From assembly GCA_023143305.1 (NCBI GenBank), contig JAGLHV010000035.1:1-9245 (forward strand): 9,245 nucleotides of DNA, in the 5' to 3' direction. Position numbers and translations under genes: made by a program. Within the stretch, counting starts at the first letter, position 1. Every line of letters begins with the position of its first letter. This document shows positions 1-6,893 of this stretch, in pieces. The notes under the pieces were generated by a model that ran no database searches, was not told where the DNA came from, and worked only from the letters and a program-made list of their open reading frames with translations. Source of the stretch: a bacterium. GTDB taxonomy: Bacteria; CBDUZB01; JAGLHV01.

Positions 1-5
1 TTTCG

Positions 6-12
6 TTTCCTT
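6..12 (-). promoter_or_regulatory. Likely ribosome binding site for a gene just outside the window
   Basis: Immediately after the IID stop codon the minus strand reads TGATAAGGAAACGAAA up to the window edge. AAGGAAA is a reasonable Shine-Dalgarno-like sequence, so a co-oriented gene probably starts within a few bases beyond the edge. In related clusters this position is taken by HPr (ptsH) followed by enzyme I (ptsI); that identity is inference only. Confidence 0.35.
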
Positions 13-13
13 A

Positions 14-790
14 TCATATTAAATTAAAATACGAAATCAAAATTGATCCGGCTATTAGACCGTAAAATAATTTCATCTGCGACCATCCGCGATAATTCAA
101 AAAAGAAAAAAACATAAAAAAACTAAAAAAAAGAACCCTTTTATTCCAGGATAATAAATTATTTCCTAAAACAATAAATAAAGTCATTCCTATAAAACAC
201 AAACTAATTAACCGGACTAAATGTATAATTCTTAACCAATCTGTTTTACTTACCACGTTTATTAATTGTGTTTTCAAATGATATCCCATCCACATTCCTA
301 CATTTTGTACGATTAAATGAACAATATTATAAAAAAATAAAAAAAGACAAGGGGCTACCCAATAAATAAAAGTTTTTTCCCTATTTAATAAAAAAATACA
401 TATTCCTATTGCCACGGTAAAAGGACGCCAGGTGGCCCAAAAAAAAGAATCACCCAATGCCGCAAAAGGGCCGGCCATACATGATTTAATTTGCGAAATA
501 AATTCAGGACATCTATCTTTTTTAAAAGCTGCCTCCTCTTCTAAAGAAATAATTATTCCCAATAAAGGAGCAGCCATATAAGGATGGGTATTAAAAAATT
601 CCAAATGCTGCCGCAAAATTTGTTTTCGCTTATTTTCTTCGGGATAAAGCCTTTTAATTATCGGAAAAAGAACATACAGACATCCTAAATTTTGCATCCG
701 CTCGAAATTCCAAAATATTTCTATAAAAAAAGAACGCAAAGAAGCAAAAAACAAATCAATTATTCTTATTTTCCGGGGATTATTACTCAT
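14..790 (-). CDS. PTS mannose/fructose/sorbose-family transporter subunit IID
   Basis: Membrane subunit IID of a mannose-family phosphotransferase transporter; with IIC it forms the sugar-translocating complex in the inner membrane. The 258-residue protein carries the family landmarks in order: an N-terminal WNFERMQNLG segment at 27-36, FFNTHPYM at 65-72 followed by an EEE run near 84-86, and GPFAALGDSFFW at 107-118. Several strongly hydrophobic stretches follow (about 124-136, 141-163, 190-209, 218-231 and 241-256). It is slightly shorter than the roughly 280 residues of enteric ManZ, as I recall for the compact forms in deltaproteobacteria-like clusters. The ATG at 790 lies 64 bases after the IIC stop and has only a weak purine-rich leader (AAAAGAAG directly before ATG). 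The transported sugar cannot be read from the sequence. Family assignment is firm; substrate is unknown. Confidence 0.93.
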   Translation of the reverse strand: MSNNPRKIRIIDLFFASLRSFFIEIFWNFERMQNLGCLYVLFPIIKRLYPEENKRKQILRQHLEFFNTHPYMAAPLLGIIISLEEEAAFKKDRCPEFISQIKSCMAGPFAALGDSFFWATWRPFTVAIGICIFLLNREKTFIYWVAPCLFLFFYNIVHLIVQNVGMWMGYHLKTQLINVVSKTDWLRIIHLVRLISLCFIGMTLFIVLGNNLLSWNKRVLFFSFFMFFSFLNYRGWSQMKLFYGLIAGSILISYFNLI

Positions 791-854
791 CTTCTTTTCA
801 TTTATCCTGATAATTTTTTTATCTTTTTAATTCATCAAAAATTATTATTTAGTT

Positions 855-1499
855 TTAAATACAAGGTTTTTTATTTTTTTCGTGTCTGCTTGAAAAAACA
901 TTCCAGGCTATGGCAAACCCCAAAAAGGGCAATAATTCATAAGCAAATTTTAACCCTTTTTTAAAAGGGGAATTCATAATTTTTAAAATAGCGGCTATCA
1001 CAGGGGTCGTAATCACTAAAGCAAAAAAATAAAACAAAAAAGAGCTAACAAAAACAGTTAATATTACTGCCCATTTAAGAAAAACAATCTTGTTTAGTTT
1101 GTCTTTTTCTATCCATTCTTCAATCCAACGATTACATAATTTGTTTTTATATCTCCACCAAACATCCACCTTCTTAAATAGCCACCCATAAGGAATAGCT
1201 AAAGCCATTGATAAAACCACAATTTCCCCGGAGAATTTTCCAGATAAAATAACCAAACCGGCAGATAATATTCCTATTGCACCTGTATTCCAGGGAATTG
1301 CCACCCCCATAGAAATACCGCCTATCCACATCAATTCTACCAAAGCCCCTACTAAAATACCTGTTTGGATTTCACCTAGTATTAACCCAACAATGGTCCC
1401 GGCAACGAAAGGACGATAAAGCATCATCTGCCCAACGACCCGGGAATCCAGATTTAATATTCCTCCAATAATACTTATCCACAAAATCTTATAAAACAT
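855..1499 (-). CDS. PTS mannose/fructose/sorbose-family transporter subunit IIC
   Basis: Integral membrane subunit IIC, expected to form the sugar channel together with the IID protein encoded 64 bases downstream. The 214-residue product begins with the IIC pattern: a hydrophobic start, then LDSRVVGQMMLYRP at 17-30 and an FVAG turn at 31-34, then a GEIQTGILVGALVELMWIG block at 42-60. Further hydrophobic segments are at about 72-87, 92-107, 141-172 and 188-202, and the C-terminus is basic. It is shorter than enteric ManY (about 266 residues), with the loss mainly toward the end, yet the conserved N-terminal half is complete. The ATG at 1499 has a good leader (AGAAGGA, six bases before the start). 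The gene follows the GH57 gene by 93 bases, in which I see no clear promoter. Family is firm; sugar specificity unknown. Confidence 0.9.
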   Translation of the reverse strand: MFYKILWISIIGGILNLDSRVVGQMMLYRPFVAGTIVGLILGEIQTGILVGALVELMWIGGISMGVAIPWNTGAIGILSAGLVILSGKFSGEIVVLSMALAIPYGWLFKKVDVWWRYKNKLCNRWIEEWIEKDKLNKIVFLKWAVILTVFVSSFLFYFFALVITTPVIAAILKIMNSPFKKGLKFAYELLPFLGFAIAWNVFSSRHEKNKKPCI

Positions 1500-1592
1500 T
1501 TTTTTTCCTTCTTTAATCCTAAAACAATATCTCTCACTTAAATTTTAATTGCACAGCAACAGAAATAATAATAAACAATATTTTACGGCTTT

Positions 1593-3782
1593 TTAATTAA
1601 ACGCATCGACCGTGGAGTCCTCGTATGTTTTTATCAACTTATTAATTTCAATTTTAAATGGCTGATTATTTTTCAACTTTATTTTCCAGTTAGGTAAAAC
1701 TACCGATTCCTGATATCCTTTTTCCAATCCACCTTCGGATAAAGAAACAGTTTCTATCGGAAAATACCACACAGAACAAGGCAGATTAAAAATCATGTTT
1801 ATATCTAAACCATGGTACTTATCCCTCATTCCAAACCGAGAAGTTTCAGGGGTTATGTCAGAAAAAGAAAACAAATTATTTTCCAAAGTAATACCCGGAA
1901 TATAATAATGACATAGAGAATCATAAGGATTAGAAAAAGAAAAATTAAATTCCGGAGCAAACCAAACACAAATCGACTTCTTTCCCAAATTAACAATTTC
2001 ATAATTAATCAGCATGCCTTCCTGATGAAAAGTAATAATCTTTTTTACACAAACAGGGACACTTGAATCATCCGCCCATACATTTCCTTCCCTTTCCAAA
2101 CACAAAATTGTTTTATTTTTTTCTTTTTTCACGTGCGAAAAATAAGGTTGATTAATGAAATCACCTTGCTCACCGTAATGACATTTCTTAAAACCATTAA
2201 GATCAGTGTCCGGATGAAGAAAATGATCCAATAAAGAACTTCTGGAATACCAATCATAAACCAAATAATCTTTCAACCCTTTTTCTTTTTCTTTGACTAA
2301 ATTATGAATAGATGCCGGCTGATGAGAACTAACTTCTTTTTGATTATCCGTATTATCTAATAATCTCCGATGATAAGTTTCTTTAGTCCTTTTTAATGTA
2401 TTAATAATATTTACATTTTTAGGTTTATAATCCAACTCAAACAAAGAACCACCTTTATTTAAGTCAAAATAAAAATTAAATACAGGATTGCTAATTAAAA
2501 TTTCCTCTTCCCCATCAGCATTAAAATCTATCCGCTCCACTTCCTGCCAAAACTTTTCTGTCGAATAAAAATATAAATCAGTAATTTTTTCAGACTTGAT
2601 TAAATGTTCATAAATTGCATTACGTAAATGCCCCAGATAAAGTCCTCCAAAAACACCATGCCAATAAGAACAATTACATTGCCCCTGCCAAAGTTCATCA
2701 TAAGCTTCTTCCAGATGTAATTTAGCAGTTGTATCTTTTCTTTTTTCTACTATATTTTTCATTTTATCAACCTTATTGCTCACATATAACATTTTCTTAT
2801 GCATATTATTACTTTCCGGATATTTAGTAAAAAAATTCCACCAGAGACCACCCTTTATAAACCTTCTCCATTGCTCTGCATCGGGTAAATGTTTTATTTT
2901 CTCTTCCAGGTCTTCCAATTCCATCTGAGCCGAAGGCAATAAAGACCATTTCATCATTTCCTCATAAGAAGCCAAAGGCAAATATATTCTACCTTTTGAT
3001 TTATGACTCTTTAAATATTGGGAAAAAGTAGTAGAAATCAGCCACTTTTTATTTTTCTCCAACATATTAAAAAAATTCCTTAACCATTTATCCTGATAAA
3101 CATGTTTAAAAGTTTCCGGCCAAACTCCAAACTTTTCTCCATCATCCGCCATTACTAAAAGAGATCCGTTTCTATCAGCTCTACTCTTAAAATAATCCAA
3201 AATGTCATCCGGCATAGCAAAGGGAATCATATAACGTAATTTCTTATTAATAGGAAAAACTTTTAAAGTTTCTCCTTCCTGCTCTGTAGTATAATATCCT
3301 CCCAAATCAGCATCATAAAGGCCTGCCATTTTGAAATGGGTATCATCAACCACAACATATTCTATACCTGTCTTAACTAATACTTTAACCAGATTTTGAT
3401 CCCATATCCGCTCTGCTAACCACATTCCTTTGGGTTGGCAACCTATATTTTCCTTTATGAATTTAGTTAATTTTTCAATCTGCCCTATTTTATCCCTATC
3501 CGGTAAAAAAGGTAATATTGGTTCATAAAAACCACCGGTCATTATCTCTACCTGTCCCCGATTTACCATTGAAATAATATTCTCCAATAAAGCAGGATAA
3601 TTTTTCTTTATCCAGGAAAGAAGTATCCCTGAATAATGCAGAGTTAATTTTATATGGGGGTACTCTTTTAATACTTCAAAGAAAGGCAAATAAGCATTTT
3701 CACATGCCCAATGAAAAACATGCTCAAAATTACCTACGGGTTGATGATTATGAAGTCCAAAAGTAAAATATATTTTTTTCAT
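1593..3782 (-). CDS. Glycoside hydrolase family 57 enzyme, 4-alpha-glucanotransferase/alpha-amylase type
   Basis: Predicted cytoplasmic alpha-glucan-active enzyme (no signal peptide) that would cut or transfer alpha-1,4-glucan chains of glycogen, starch or maltodextrin. The 729-residue protein opens with HNHQP at 11-15. GFYEPIL is at 84-90, MWLAERIWD at 120-128 and MADDGEKFGVWP at 211-222. By analogy with Thermococcus litoralis 4-alpha-glucanotransferase, E124 is the expected nucleophile and D214 the acid/base; the spacing is nearly the same. A helical middle region (GRIYLPLASYEE at 264-275; YPESNNMHKKMLYVSNKV at 321-338) leads to YWHGVFGG at 373-380. A C-terminal beta-rich domain with YDWYSRSSLLDHFL at 509-522 completes the family layout. 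It is longer than the archaeal enzyme (659). The ATG at 3782 has no strong Shine-Dalgarno sequence. The gene separates PTS EIIB from EIIC, which is odd. Hydrolase versus transferase activity cannot be decided here. Confidence 0.93.
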   Translation of the reverse strand: MKKIYFTFGLHNHQPVGNFEHVFHWACENAYLPFFEVLKEYPHIKLTLHYSGILLSWIKKNYPALLENIISMVNRGQVEIMTGGFYEPILPFLPDRDKIGQIEKLTKFIKENIGCQPKGMWLAERIWDQNLVKVLVKTGIEYVVVDDTHFKMAGLYDADLGGYYTTEQEGETLKVFPINKKLRYMIPFAMPDDILDYFKSRADRNGSLLVMADDGEKFGVWPETFKHVYQDKWLRNFFNMLEKNKKWLISTTFSQYLKSHKSKGRIYLPLASYEEMMKWSLLPSAQMELEDLEEKIKHLPDAEQWRRFIKGGLWWNFFTKYPESNNMHKKMLYVSNKVDKMKNIVEKRKDTTAKLHLEEAYDELWQGQCNCSYWHGVFGGLYLGHLRNAIYEHLIKSEKITDLYFYSTEKFWQEVERIDFNADGEEEILISNPVFNFYFDLNKGGSLFELDYKPKNVNIINTLKRTKETYHRRLLDNTDNQKEVSSHQPASIHNLVKEKEKGLKDYLVYDWYSRSSLLDHFLHPDTDLNGFKKCHYGEQGDFINQPYFSHVKKEKNKTILCLEREGNVWADDSSVPVCVKKIITFHQEGMLINYEIVNLGKKSICVWFAPEFNFSFSNPYDSLCHYYIPGITLENNLFSFSDITPETSRFGMRDKYHGLDINMIFNLPCSVWYFPIETVSLSEGGLEKGYQESVVLPNWKIKLKNNQPFKIEINKLIKTYEDSTVDAFN

Positions 3783-3813
3783 TTTTTTTTCTTAATTAAC
3801 CAGATTTAAATTC

Positions 3814-3841
3814 ATTATAAACATATAAATCTATCCTTCAA
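3814..3841 (-). promoter_or_regulatory. Candidate sigma-70-type promoter of the GH57 gene
   Basis: In the 135-base gap between EIIB and the GH57 gene the minus strand has a perfect TATAAT (3819-3814) preceded, after a 16-base spacer, by TTGAAG (3841-3836; four of six matches to TTGACA). Transcription would start near 3807, leaving a leader of about 25 bases before the ATG at 3782. The rest of the gap shows no stem strong enough for a terminator. The sequence is AT-rich, so TATAAT alone is weak evidence; the pairing with a -35 at good spacing and the large gap make it plausible. Confidence 0.42.
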
Positions 3842-3917
3842 GTTTTTAAATCCTTTGTTTTTCTAAATTGTATATTCTTATCTGCTGTCTTTATGATGAA
3901 CAATAAACAAATGTTTT

Positions 3918-4394
3918 TTATTTAATATAATCCATAATATTTTTGCGCTCATCCAAAGGAAGCAATCTTACTTCCAAATTTATTCCTAACTGTTCAAGTT
4001 TCATGAAAGCATTTTTATCTTCCTCATCAATTGAGATAGAAGGTAAAATATATTTTTTCCCTGATGAATAATGCATTCCTCCGATATTAACAGAATCTAT
4101 TTCCATTCCGGTTCTTATTAACTTTAAAACATCATGAGGAGAAGTCACCAGAACCAATAGATTATAGTCATCAAGATATCTATTCTTTACCCTCTCTGCA
4201 ATTTCTCCAAAACTAAAAACCTCAACTTTAATAGAAGAAGGAACTACCATGTTAAATAAAACTCTTTGCATCGGATCATTTGATATCTTATCATTAATAA
4301 TCACGATACAATTTACATTAATATATTTAAGCCATCCCTCTACTATCTGACCGTGAATAAGTCTGTCATCTATACGAATTAAAACTAATTTCAC
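3918..4394 (-). CDS. PTS mannose/fructose/sorbose-family subunit IIB
   Basis: Cytoplasmic phosphocarrier that takes a phosphoryl group from the mannose-family EIIA and passes it to the sugar entering through IIC/IID. The 158-residue protein has the diagnostic N-terminus RIDDRLIHGQI at 7-17, with H14 as the expected phosphorylated histidine; the rest fits the family (SNDPMQRVLF at 38-47, NIGGMHYSSGKK at 103-114), and length is normal. The start is GTG at 4394, overlapping the EIIA stop as GTGA, so the two genes are translationally linked. An AGAGG sequence lies about 11 bases upstream of GTG. After the stop there is a 135-base gap before the GH57 gene, so EIIA and EIIB form a tight pair apart from the membrane subunits. 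Confidence 0.94.
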   Translation of the reverse strand: MKLVLIRIDDRLIHGQIVEGWLKYINVNCIVIINDKISNDPMQRVLFNMVVPSSIKVEVFSFGEIAERVKNRYLDDYNLLVLVTSPHDVLKLIRTGMEIDSVNIGGMHYSSGKKYILPSISIDEEDKNAFMKLEQLGINLEVRLLPLDERKNIMDYIK

Positions 4395-4825
4395 TTTTTA
4401 TTCAACCTCTCTAAAAAAACATTTTTAGTATCTATTATACTTTCTTTGCCTTTCCTGCAAATCTCTTTAACCAATAAGGACAGTTCCATATTTGACCGAA
4501 GTGAAAATGTTTTTAATAACATTGGCAAATTAACACCACTTATAATTTCCAATTTGTCTTCTTGTATAAAAGGGAAACACGCATTACAAGGTGTTCCTCC
4601 AAACATATCAACGAAAACTAACGCCCCTTTTTGTCCACACACTTTTTCTTTTGCTTTTTTTAATTTTTCCCTTGCCGTATCCAGGTTGTCATTACAAAAC
4701 AAAGAAATCACTTCTACTTTTTCCTGAACACCTATAATTTCTTCCACTACCGAAAACAACTCCTTACCAAAATTATAATGGGTAATAATTATTATTCCTA
4801 TCAATTTATTTTTTTGTTCTTTCAT
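4391..4825 (-). CDS. PTS mannose-family subunit IIA
   Basis: Cytoplasmic EIIA of the mannose family, receiving phosphate from HPr and donating it to EIIB. The 144-residue protein shows the beta-strand-histidine start GIIIITH, with H16 the expected phospho-acceptor, then the active-site loop VDMFGGTPCNA at 72-82 and SGVNLPMLLK at 96-105, all in family order. One oddity: the residue after the active histidine is tyrosine, whereas most homologues I recall have glycine there (THG). The ATG at 4825 follows the rapZ stop by 33 bases; the leader contains only a weak GAGA. The stop overlaps the EIIB start. In related bacteria a lone EIIA next to hprK and rapZ can be regulatory, but here EIIB, EIIC and EIID are also present, so a transport role is likely. 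Confidence 0.92.
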   Translation of the reverse strand: MKEQKNKLIGIIIITHYNFGKELFSVVEEIIGVQEKVEVISLFCNDNLDTAREKLKKAKEKVCGQKGALVFVDMFGGTPCNACFPFIQEDKLEIISGVNLPMLLKTFSLRSNMELSLLVKEICRKGKESIIDTKNVFLERLNKK

Positions 4826-4858
4826 TGGAAATATTCTCTTTAAAAGGTAATAAGAATT

Positions 4859-5731
4859 TTATTTTTTTTCTATATCACGATGTATAACTTTTATATTTAT
4901 ACCCCTTTTTTCCAAAAGGCATTTCAATTCATTAATCAGCACTACCGAACGATGTCTCCCACCCGTACATCCAATTGCTATGGTTAAATAATATTTTCCC
5001 TCTTTTATATAGTGTGGCAATAAAAACATTATTAAATCAAAAAATTTTTTTATAAATTTTTTAGTGGAACTTTTACTCATTACAAAATCACGAACCTCAA
5101 TCTGGTTTCCGGTAAAACATTTTAACTCTTTTACATATTGTGGATTAGATAAAAACCGAACATCCATCACTACATCCGCATCTAAAGGAAGACCATATTT
5201 ATAACCAAAAGAAAGCAACCGAAAATTAAGCTTCGTTTTCCCTTTAATTTTTAAACAAAAAGAATTAATAATTTCCTTTAGTTCATTAAGATTAAAATTA
5301 GTAGTATCAATAATTTTATCAGCTTTTCCTTCAAATTCCTGTAATTTCTCCCTTTCTTTTTTAATCCCACTCAAAATTGCTTCTTCATTTTTAGCTAAAG
5401 GATGTCTTCTTCTTGTTTCGCTATATCGTCGAACCAAAATTTCATCGGAAGCATCCAAAAAAATTATTTTATATTTAATTTTCATTTCTTTCAATTTTTG
5501 TAGAGAATAAAACAGGTCATCTAGAAATTCTCCCTCTCTTATATCAATTCCCAAAGCTACTTTAACCATTTTACTTCCGGATCTCAAACAAATCTCTGCA
5601 AATTTAGGAATAAGAGTGGTTGGCAAATTATCAACACAAAAAAAACCTATATCTTCAAGACATTTTATTGCCTGACTTTTCCCTGCACCTGAAATTCCGG
5701 TAACAATTATAAATTCTACATTAATTTTCAC
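4859..5731 (-). CDS. rapZ: RapZ/YvcJ family nucleotide-binding protein
   Basis: P-loop nucleotide-binding protein of the RapZ (YhbJ)/YvcJ family. In Escherichia coli RapZ is an RNA adaptor that senses glucosamine-6-phosphate and controls GlmZ degradation; in Bacillus YvcJ binds and hydrolyses nucleotides. Which role applies here is unknown. The 290-residue length is typical. Residues 12-19 (GISGAGKS) are the Walker A motif; GFFCVDNLP at 29-37 and RRRHPL (near 107-112) are family signatures. The C-terminal domain carries the highly conserved GCTGGRHRS at 254-262. The start is GTG at 5731, placed 11 bases inside the end of hprK, with GAGAG about 10 bases upstream; no in-frame ATG lies nearby. 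Overlap with hprK implies translational coupling. The next gene, EIIA, starts 33 bases after the stop. Confidence 0.95.
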   Translation of the reverse strand: MKINVEFIIVTGISGAGKSQAIKCLEDIGFFCVDNLPTTLIPKFAEICLRSGSKMVKVALGIDIREGEFLDDLFYSLQKLKEMKIKYKIIFLDASDEILVRRYSETRRRHPLAKNEEAILSGIKKEREKLQEFEGKADKIIDTTNFNLNELKEIINSFCLKIKGKTKLNFRLLSFGYKYGLPLDADVVMDVRFLSNPQYVKELKCFTGNQIEVRDFVMSKSSTKKFIKKFFDLIMFLLPHYIKEGKYYLTIAIGCTGGRHRSVVLINELKCLLEKRGINIKVIHRDIEKK

Positions 5732-6674
5732 TTTTTTTATCTCTCTTCAGTTTCATTTCACGAATTAACCGCTTATTTAATTCATAAGCACTATGTCGAC
5801 CCTCATTTTTCAACCTCTGATTCATGGCGGCAACTTCTATAATCATTGCTGTATTCCTTCCCGGCCTGACAGGAATAAGTAATTCCGGCAATCTTACACC
5901 TAAAATACTAACTAATTTTTCATCTAAACCTACCCGGTCATAAACTTTATTTTCGCGCCATTCTTCCAAACGAACAATTAATTCTATAGAATTAACATCT
6001 TTGACTGCTCCTATACCAAAAAGGGTAGCAACATTAATAATTCCCATGCCCCTTACTTCCATATGATGACGGATTAATTCATTACCTGTACCCACTAAAA
6101 ACTGACCTGTTTTTCTGGTTATATCAACTACATCATCAGCAATTAAACGATGTCCTTTTTTTACTAATCCCAAAGCACATTCGCTTTTACCTATACCACT
6201 TTTTCCTAAAATTAATACGCCCATTCCATAAACTTCTACTAAAACACCTAATATAGTTGTCCTGAGAGCAAATTTATCTTCTAAATAAGCTGTAATTTTG
6301 CTGATAAATTTAGAAGTTAAAAGAGATGTTCTAAAAAGAGCAATTTTTTTCTTCCGGGAAACATCTATCAATTCTTGTGGAGAAACCAGATTACGCGTAA
6401 TTACAAAGCAAGGTATGTTATAAGAAAGGACTTTTTCCAAGACCTGTTTTCTTTTCCCCTGAGATAACTTTCGCAAATAAGACATTTCACCATTACCTAA
6501 GACCTGCAACCGTTCAAAAGGAAAATCATCAAAATACCCGGTTAAAGCAAGTCCCGGACGATTAATTTCACAAACACTAATTTTCCTATCCAACCCATCT
6601 TCTCCGCTGAGAAGTTCAAGTTTTATTTTTTTCTTCCCTTCTTTAAATAATTTTCTTACTTCAATTTCCGGCAT
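5721..6674 (-). CDS. hprK: HPr kinase/phosphorylase
   Basis: Bifunctional enzyme that phosphorylates HPr on its regulatory serine using ATP and removes that phosphate by phosphorolysis, controlling carbon use and PTS activity. The 317-residue protein has the full two-domain layout: an N-terminal domain to about 130, then the kinase domain with P-loop GKSGIGKS at 157-164, HRLIADDVVDI at 175-185 (D180/D181 include the expected catalytic aspartate), the HprK signature EVRGMGIINVATLFG at 206-220, and PVRPGRN at 268-274. The residue before GVLVEVYG is leucine (L142), where homologues I know have histidine (HGVLVDVYG). The ATG at 6674 has AGGTG five bases upstream. The gene lies 231 bases after ptsN, beyond a palindrome cluster, and overlaps rapZ. 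HPr itself is not in the window. Confidence 0.96.
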   Translation of the reverse strand: MPEIEVRKLFKEGKKKIKLELLSGEDGLDRKISVCEINRPGLALTGYFDDFPFERLQVLGNGEMSYLRKLSQGKRKQVLEKVLSYNIPCFVITRNLVSPQELIDVSRKKKIALFRTSLLTSKFISKITAYLEDKFALRTTILGVLVEVYGMGVLILGKSGIGKSECALGLVKKGHRLIADDVVDITRKTGQFLVGTGNELIRHHMEVRGMGIINVATLFGIGAVKDVNSIELIVRLEEWRENKVYDRVGLDEKLVSILGVRLPELLIPVRPGRNTAMIIEVAAMNQRLKNEGRHSAYELNKRLIREMKLKRDKKSEN

Positions 6675-6738
6675 AATATCACCTAAAATTATATTAAAAT
6701 ATTTAATTTGTTTTTTGATATTTAATTCAATGAAACTT

Positions 6739-6770
6739 AGAGTTTTTTCAGCTACGCTGATAAAAACTCT
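6739..6770. repeat. Long palindrome: 14-bp stem with one bulge and 3-base loop
   Basis: Left arm AGAGTTTTTTCAGC (6739-6752), loop TAC (6753-6755), right arm GCTGATAAAAACTCT (6756-6770). All 14 bases of the left arm pair; the T at 6761 is the single bulge. It is the strongest secondary structure in the window. On neither strand is it followed by a T-run, so it is not a typical intrinsic terminator. It could be a repeat element or an mRNA-stabilising or processing hairpin. Confidence 0.72.
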
Positions 6771-6797
6771 GTAGTCGGATTAATCCTGAGCACTTCA

Positions 6798-6841
6798 GCT
6801 GAGTTTATCCTGAACATAATCAAAGGACTCAGCATAAACTC
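6798..6841. repeat. Overlapping inverted repeats with two alternative pairings
   Basis: Left arm GCTGAGTTTAT (6798-6808). Its first seven bases, GCTGAGT, pair with ACTCAGC (6827-6833); alternatively its last eight, GAGTTTAT, pair with ATAAACTC (6834-6841). Both pairings need the shared GAGT at 6801-6804, so they exclude each other. A near-direct repeat, ATCCTGAGCA (6783-6792) and ATCCTGAACA (6807-6816; nine of ten identical), is superimposed with a 24-base offset. Confidence 0.6.
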
Positions 6842-6867
6842 CCTTGAAGGAAGTCGAGGTATCTCGA
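6842..6867. repeat. Two short adjacent palindromes
   Basis: CCTT-G-AAGG (6842-6850) is followed by TCGAG-GTAT-CTCGA (6854-6867). Each is short, and alone either could be chance. Their placement between the larger inverted repeats and their G+C content suggest that they belong to the same repeat cluster. Confidence 0.45.
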
Positions 6868-6877
6868 GTTTAATTCC

Positions 6878-6893
6878 CCGCAGTTTACTGCGG
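6878..6893. repeat. GC-rich hairpin just after the ptsN stop
   Basis: CCGCAG (6878-6883), loop TTTA, CTGCGG (6888-6893): a perfect 6-bp GC-rich stem 12 bases beyond the ptsN stop codon. On the minus strand it is followed by GGAATTAAACT, which has no T-run, so an intrinsic terminator is not supported. The form resembles CCCCGCAG...CTGCGGGG hairpins that I recall as dispersed repeats in environmental bacterial genomes; that resemblance is from memory. Confidence 0.55.

Noticed and set aside
692..964. Open plus-strand frame of about 90 codons
   Set aside because: It is antisense to the end of EIIC, the gap and the start of EIID, lies on the strand with no other genes, and encodes a product with no recognisable family features.
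3906..3917. AAACATTTGTTT palindrome after EIIB considered as a terminator
   Set aside because: Only a 5-bp A/T stem with a two-base loop and no downstream T-run; too weak to support a terminator.
4446..4727. Open plus-strand frame of about 93 codons
   Set aside because: Lies entirely inside the well-supported EIIA gene on the opposite strand; a chance shadow frame.
6688..6693. TATAAT on the minus strand just ahead of hprK as a promoter -10
   Set aside because: Transcription would start at about 6681, inside the ribosome binding site, and there is no fitting -35 element; AT-rich sequence gives such matches by chance.
6739..6770. Strong hairpin considered as an intrinsic terminator between ptsN and hprK
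   Set aside because: No run of T follows the stem in the direction of transcription, and the base of the stem is A/T-rich rather than G/C-rich; better described as a repeat or structural element.
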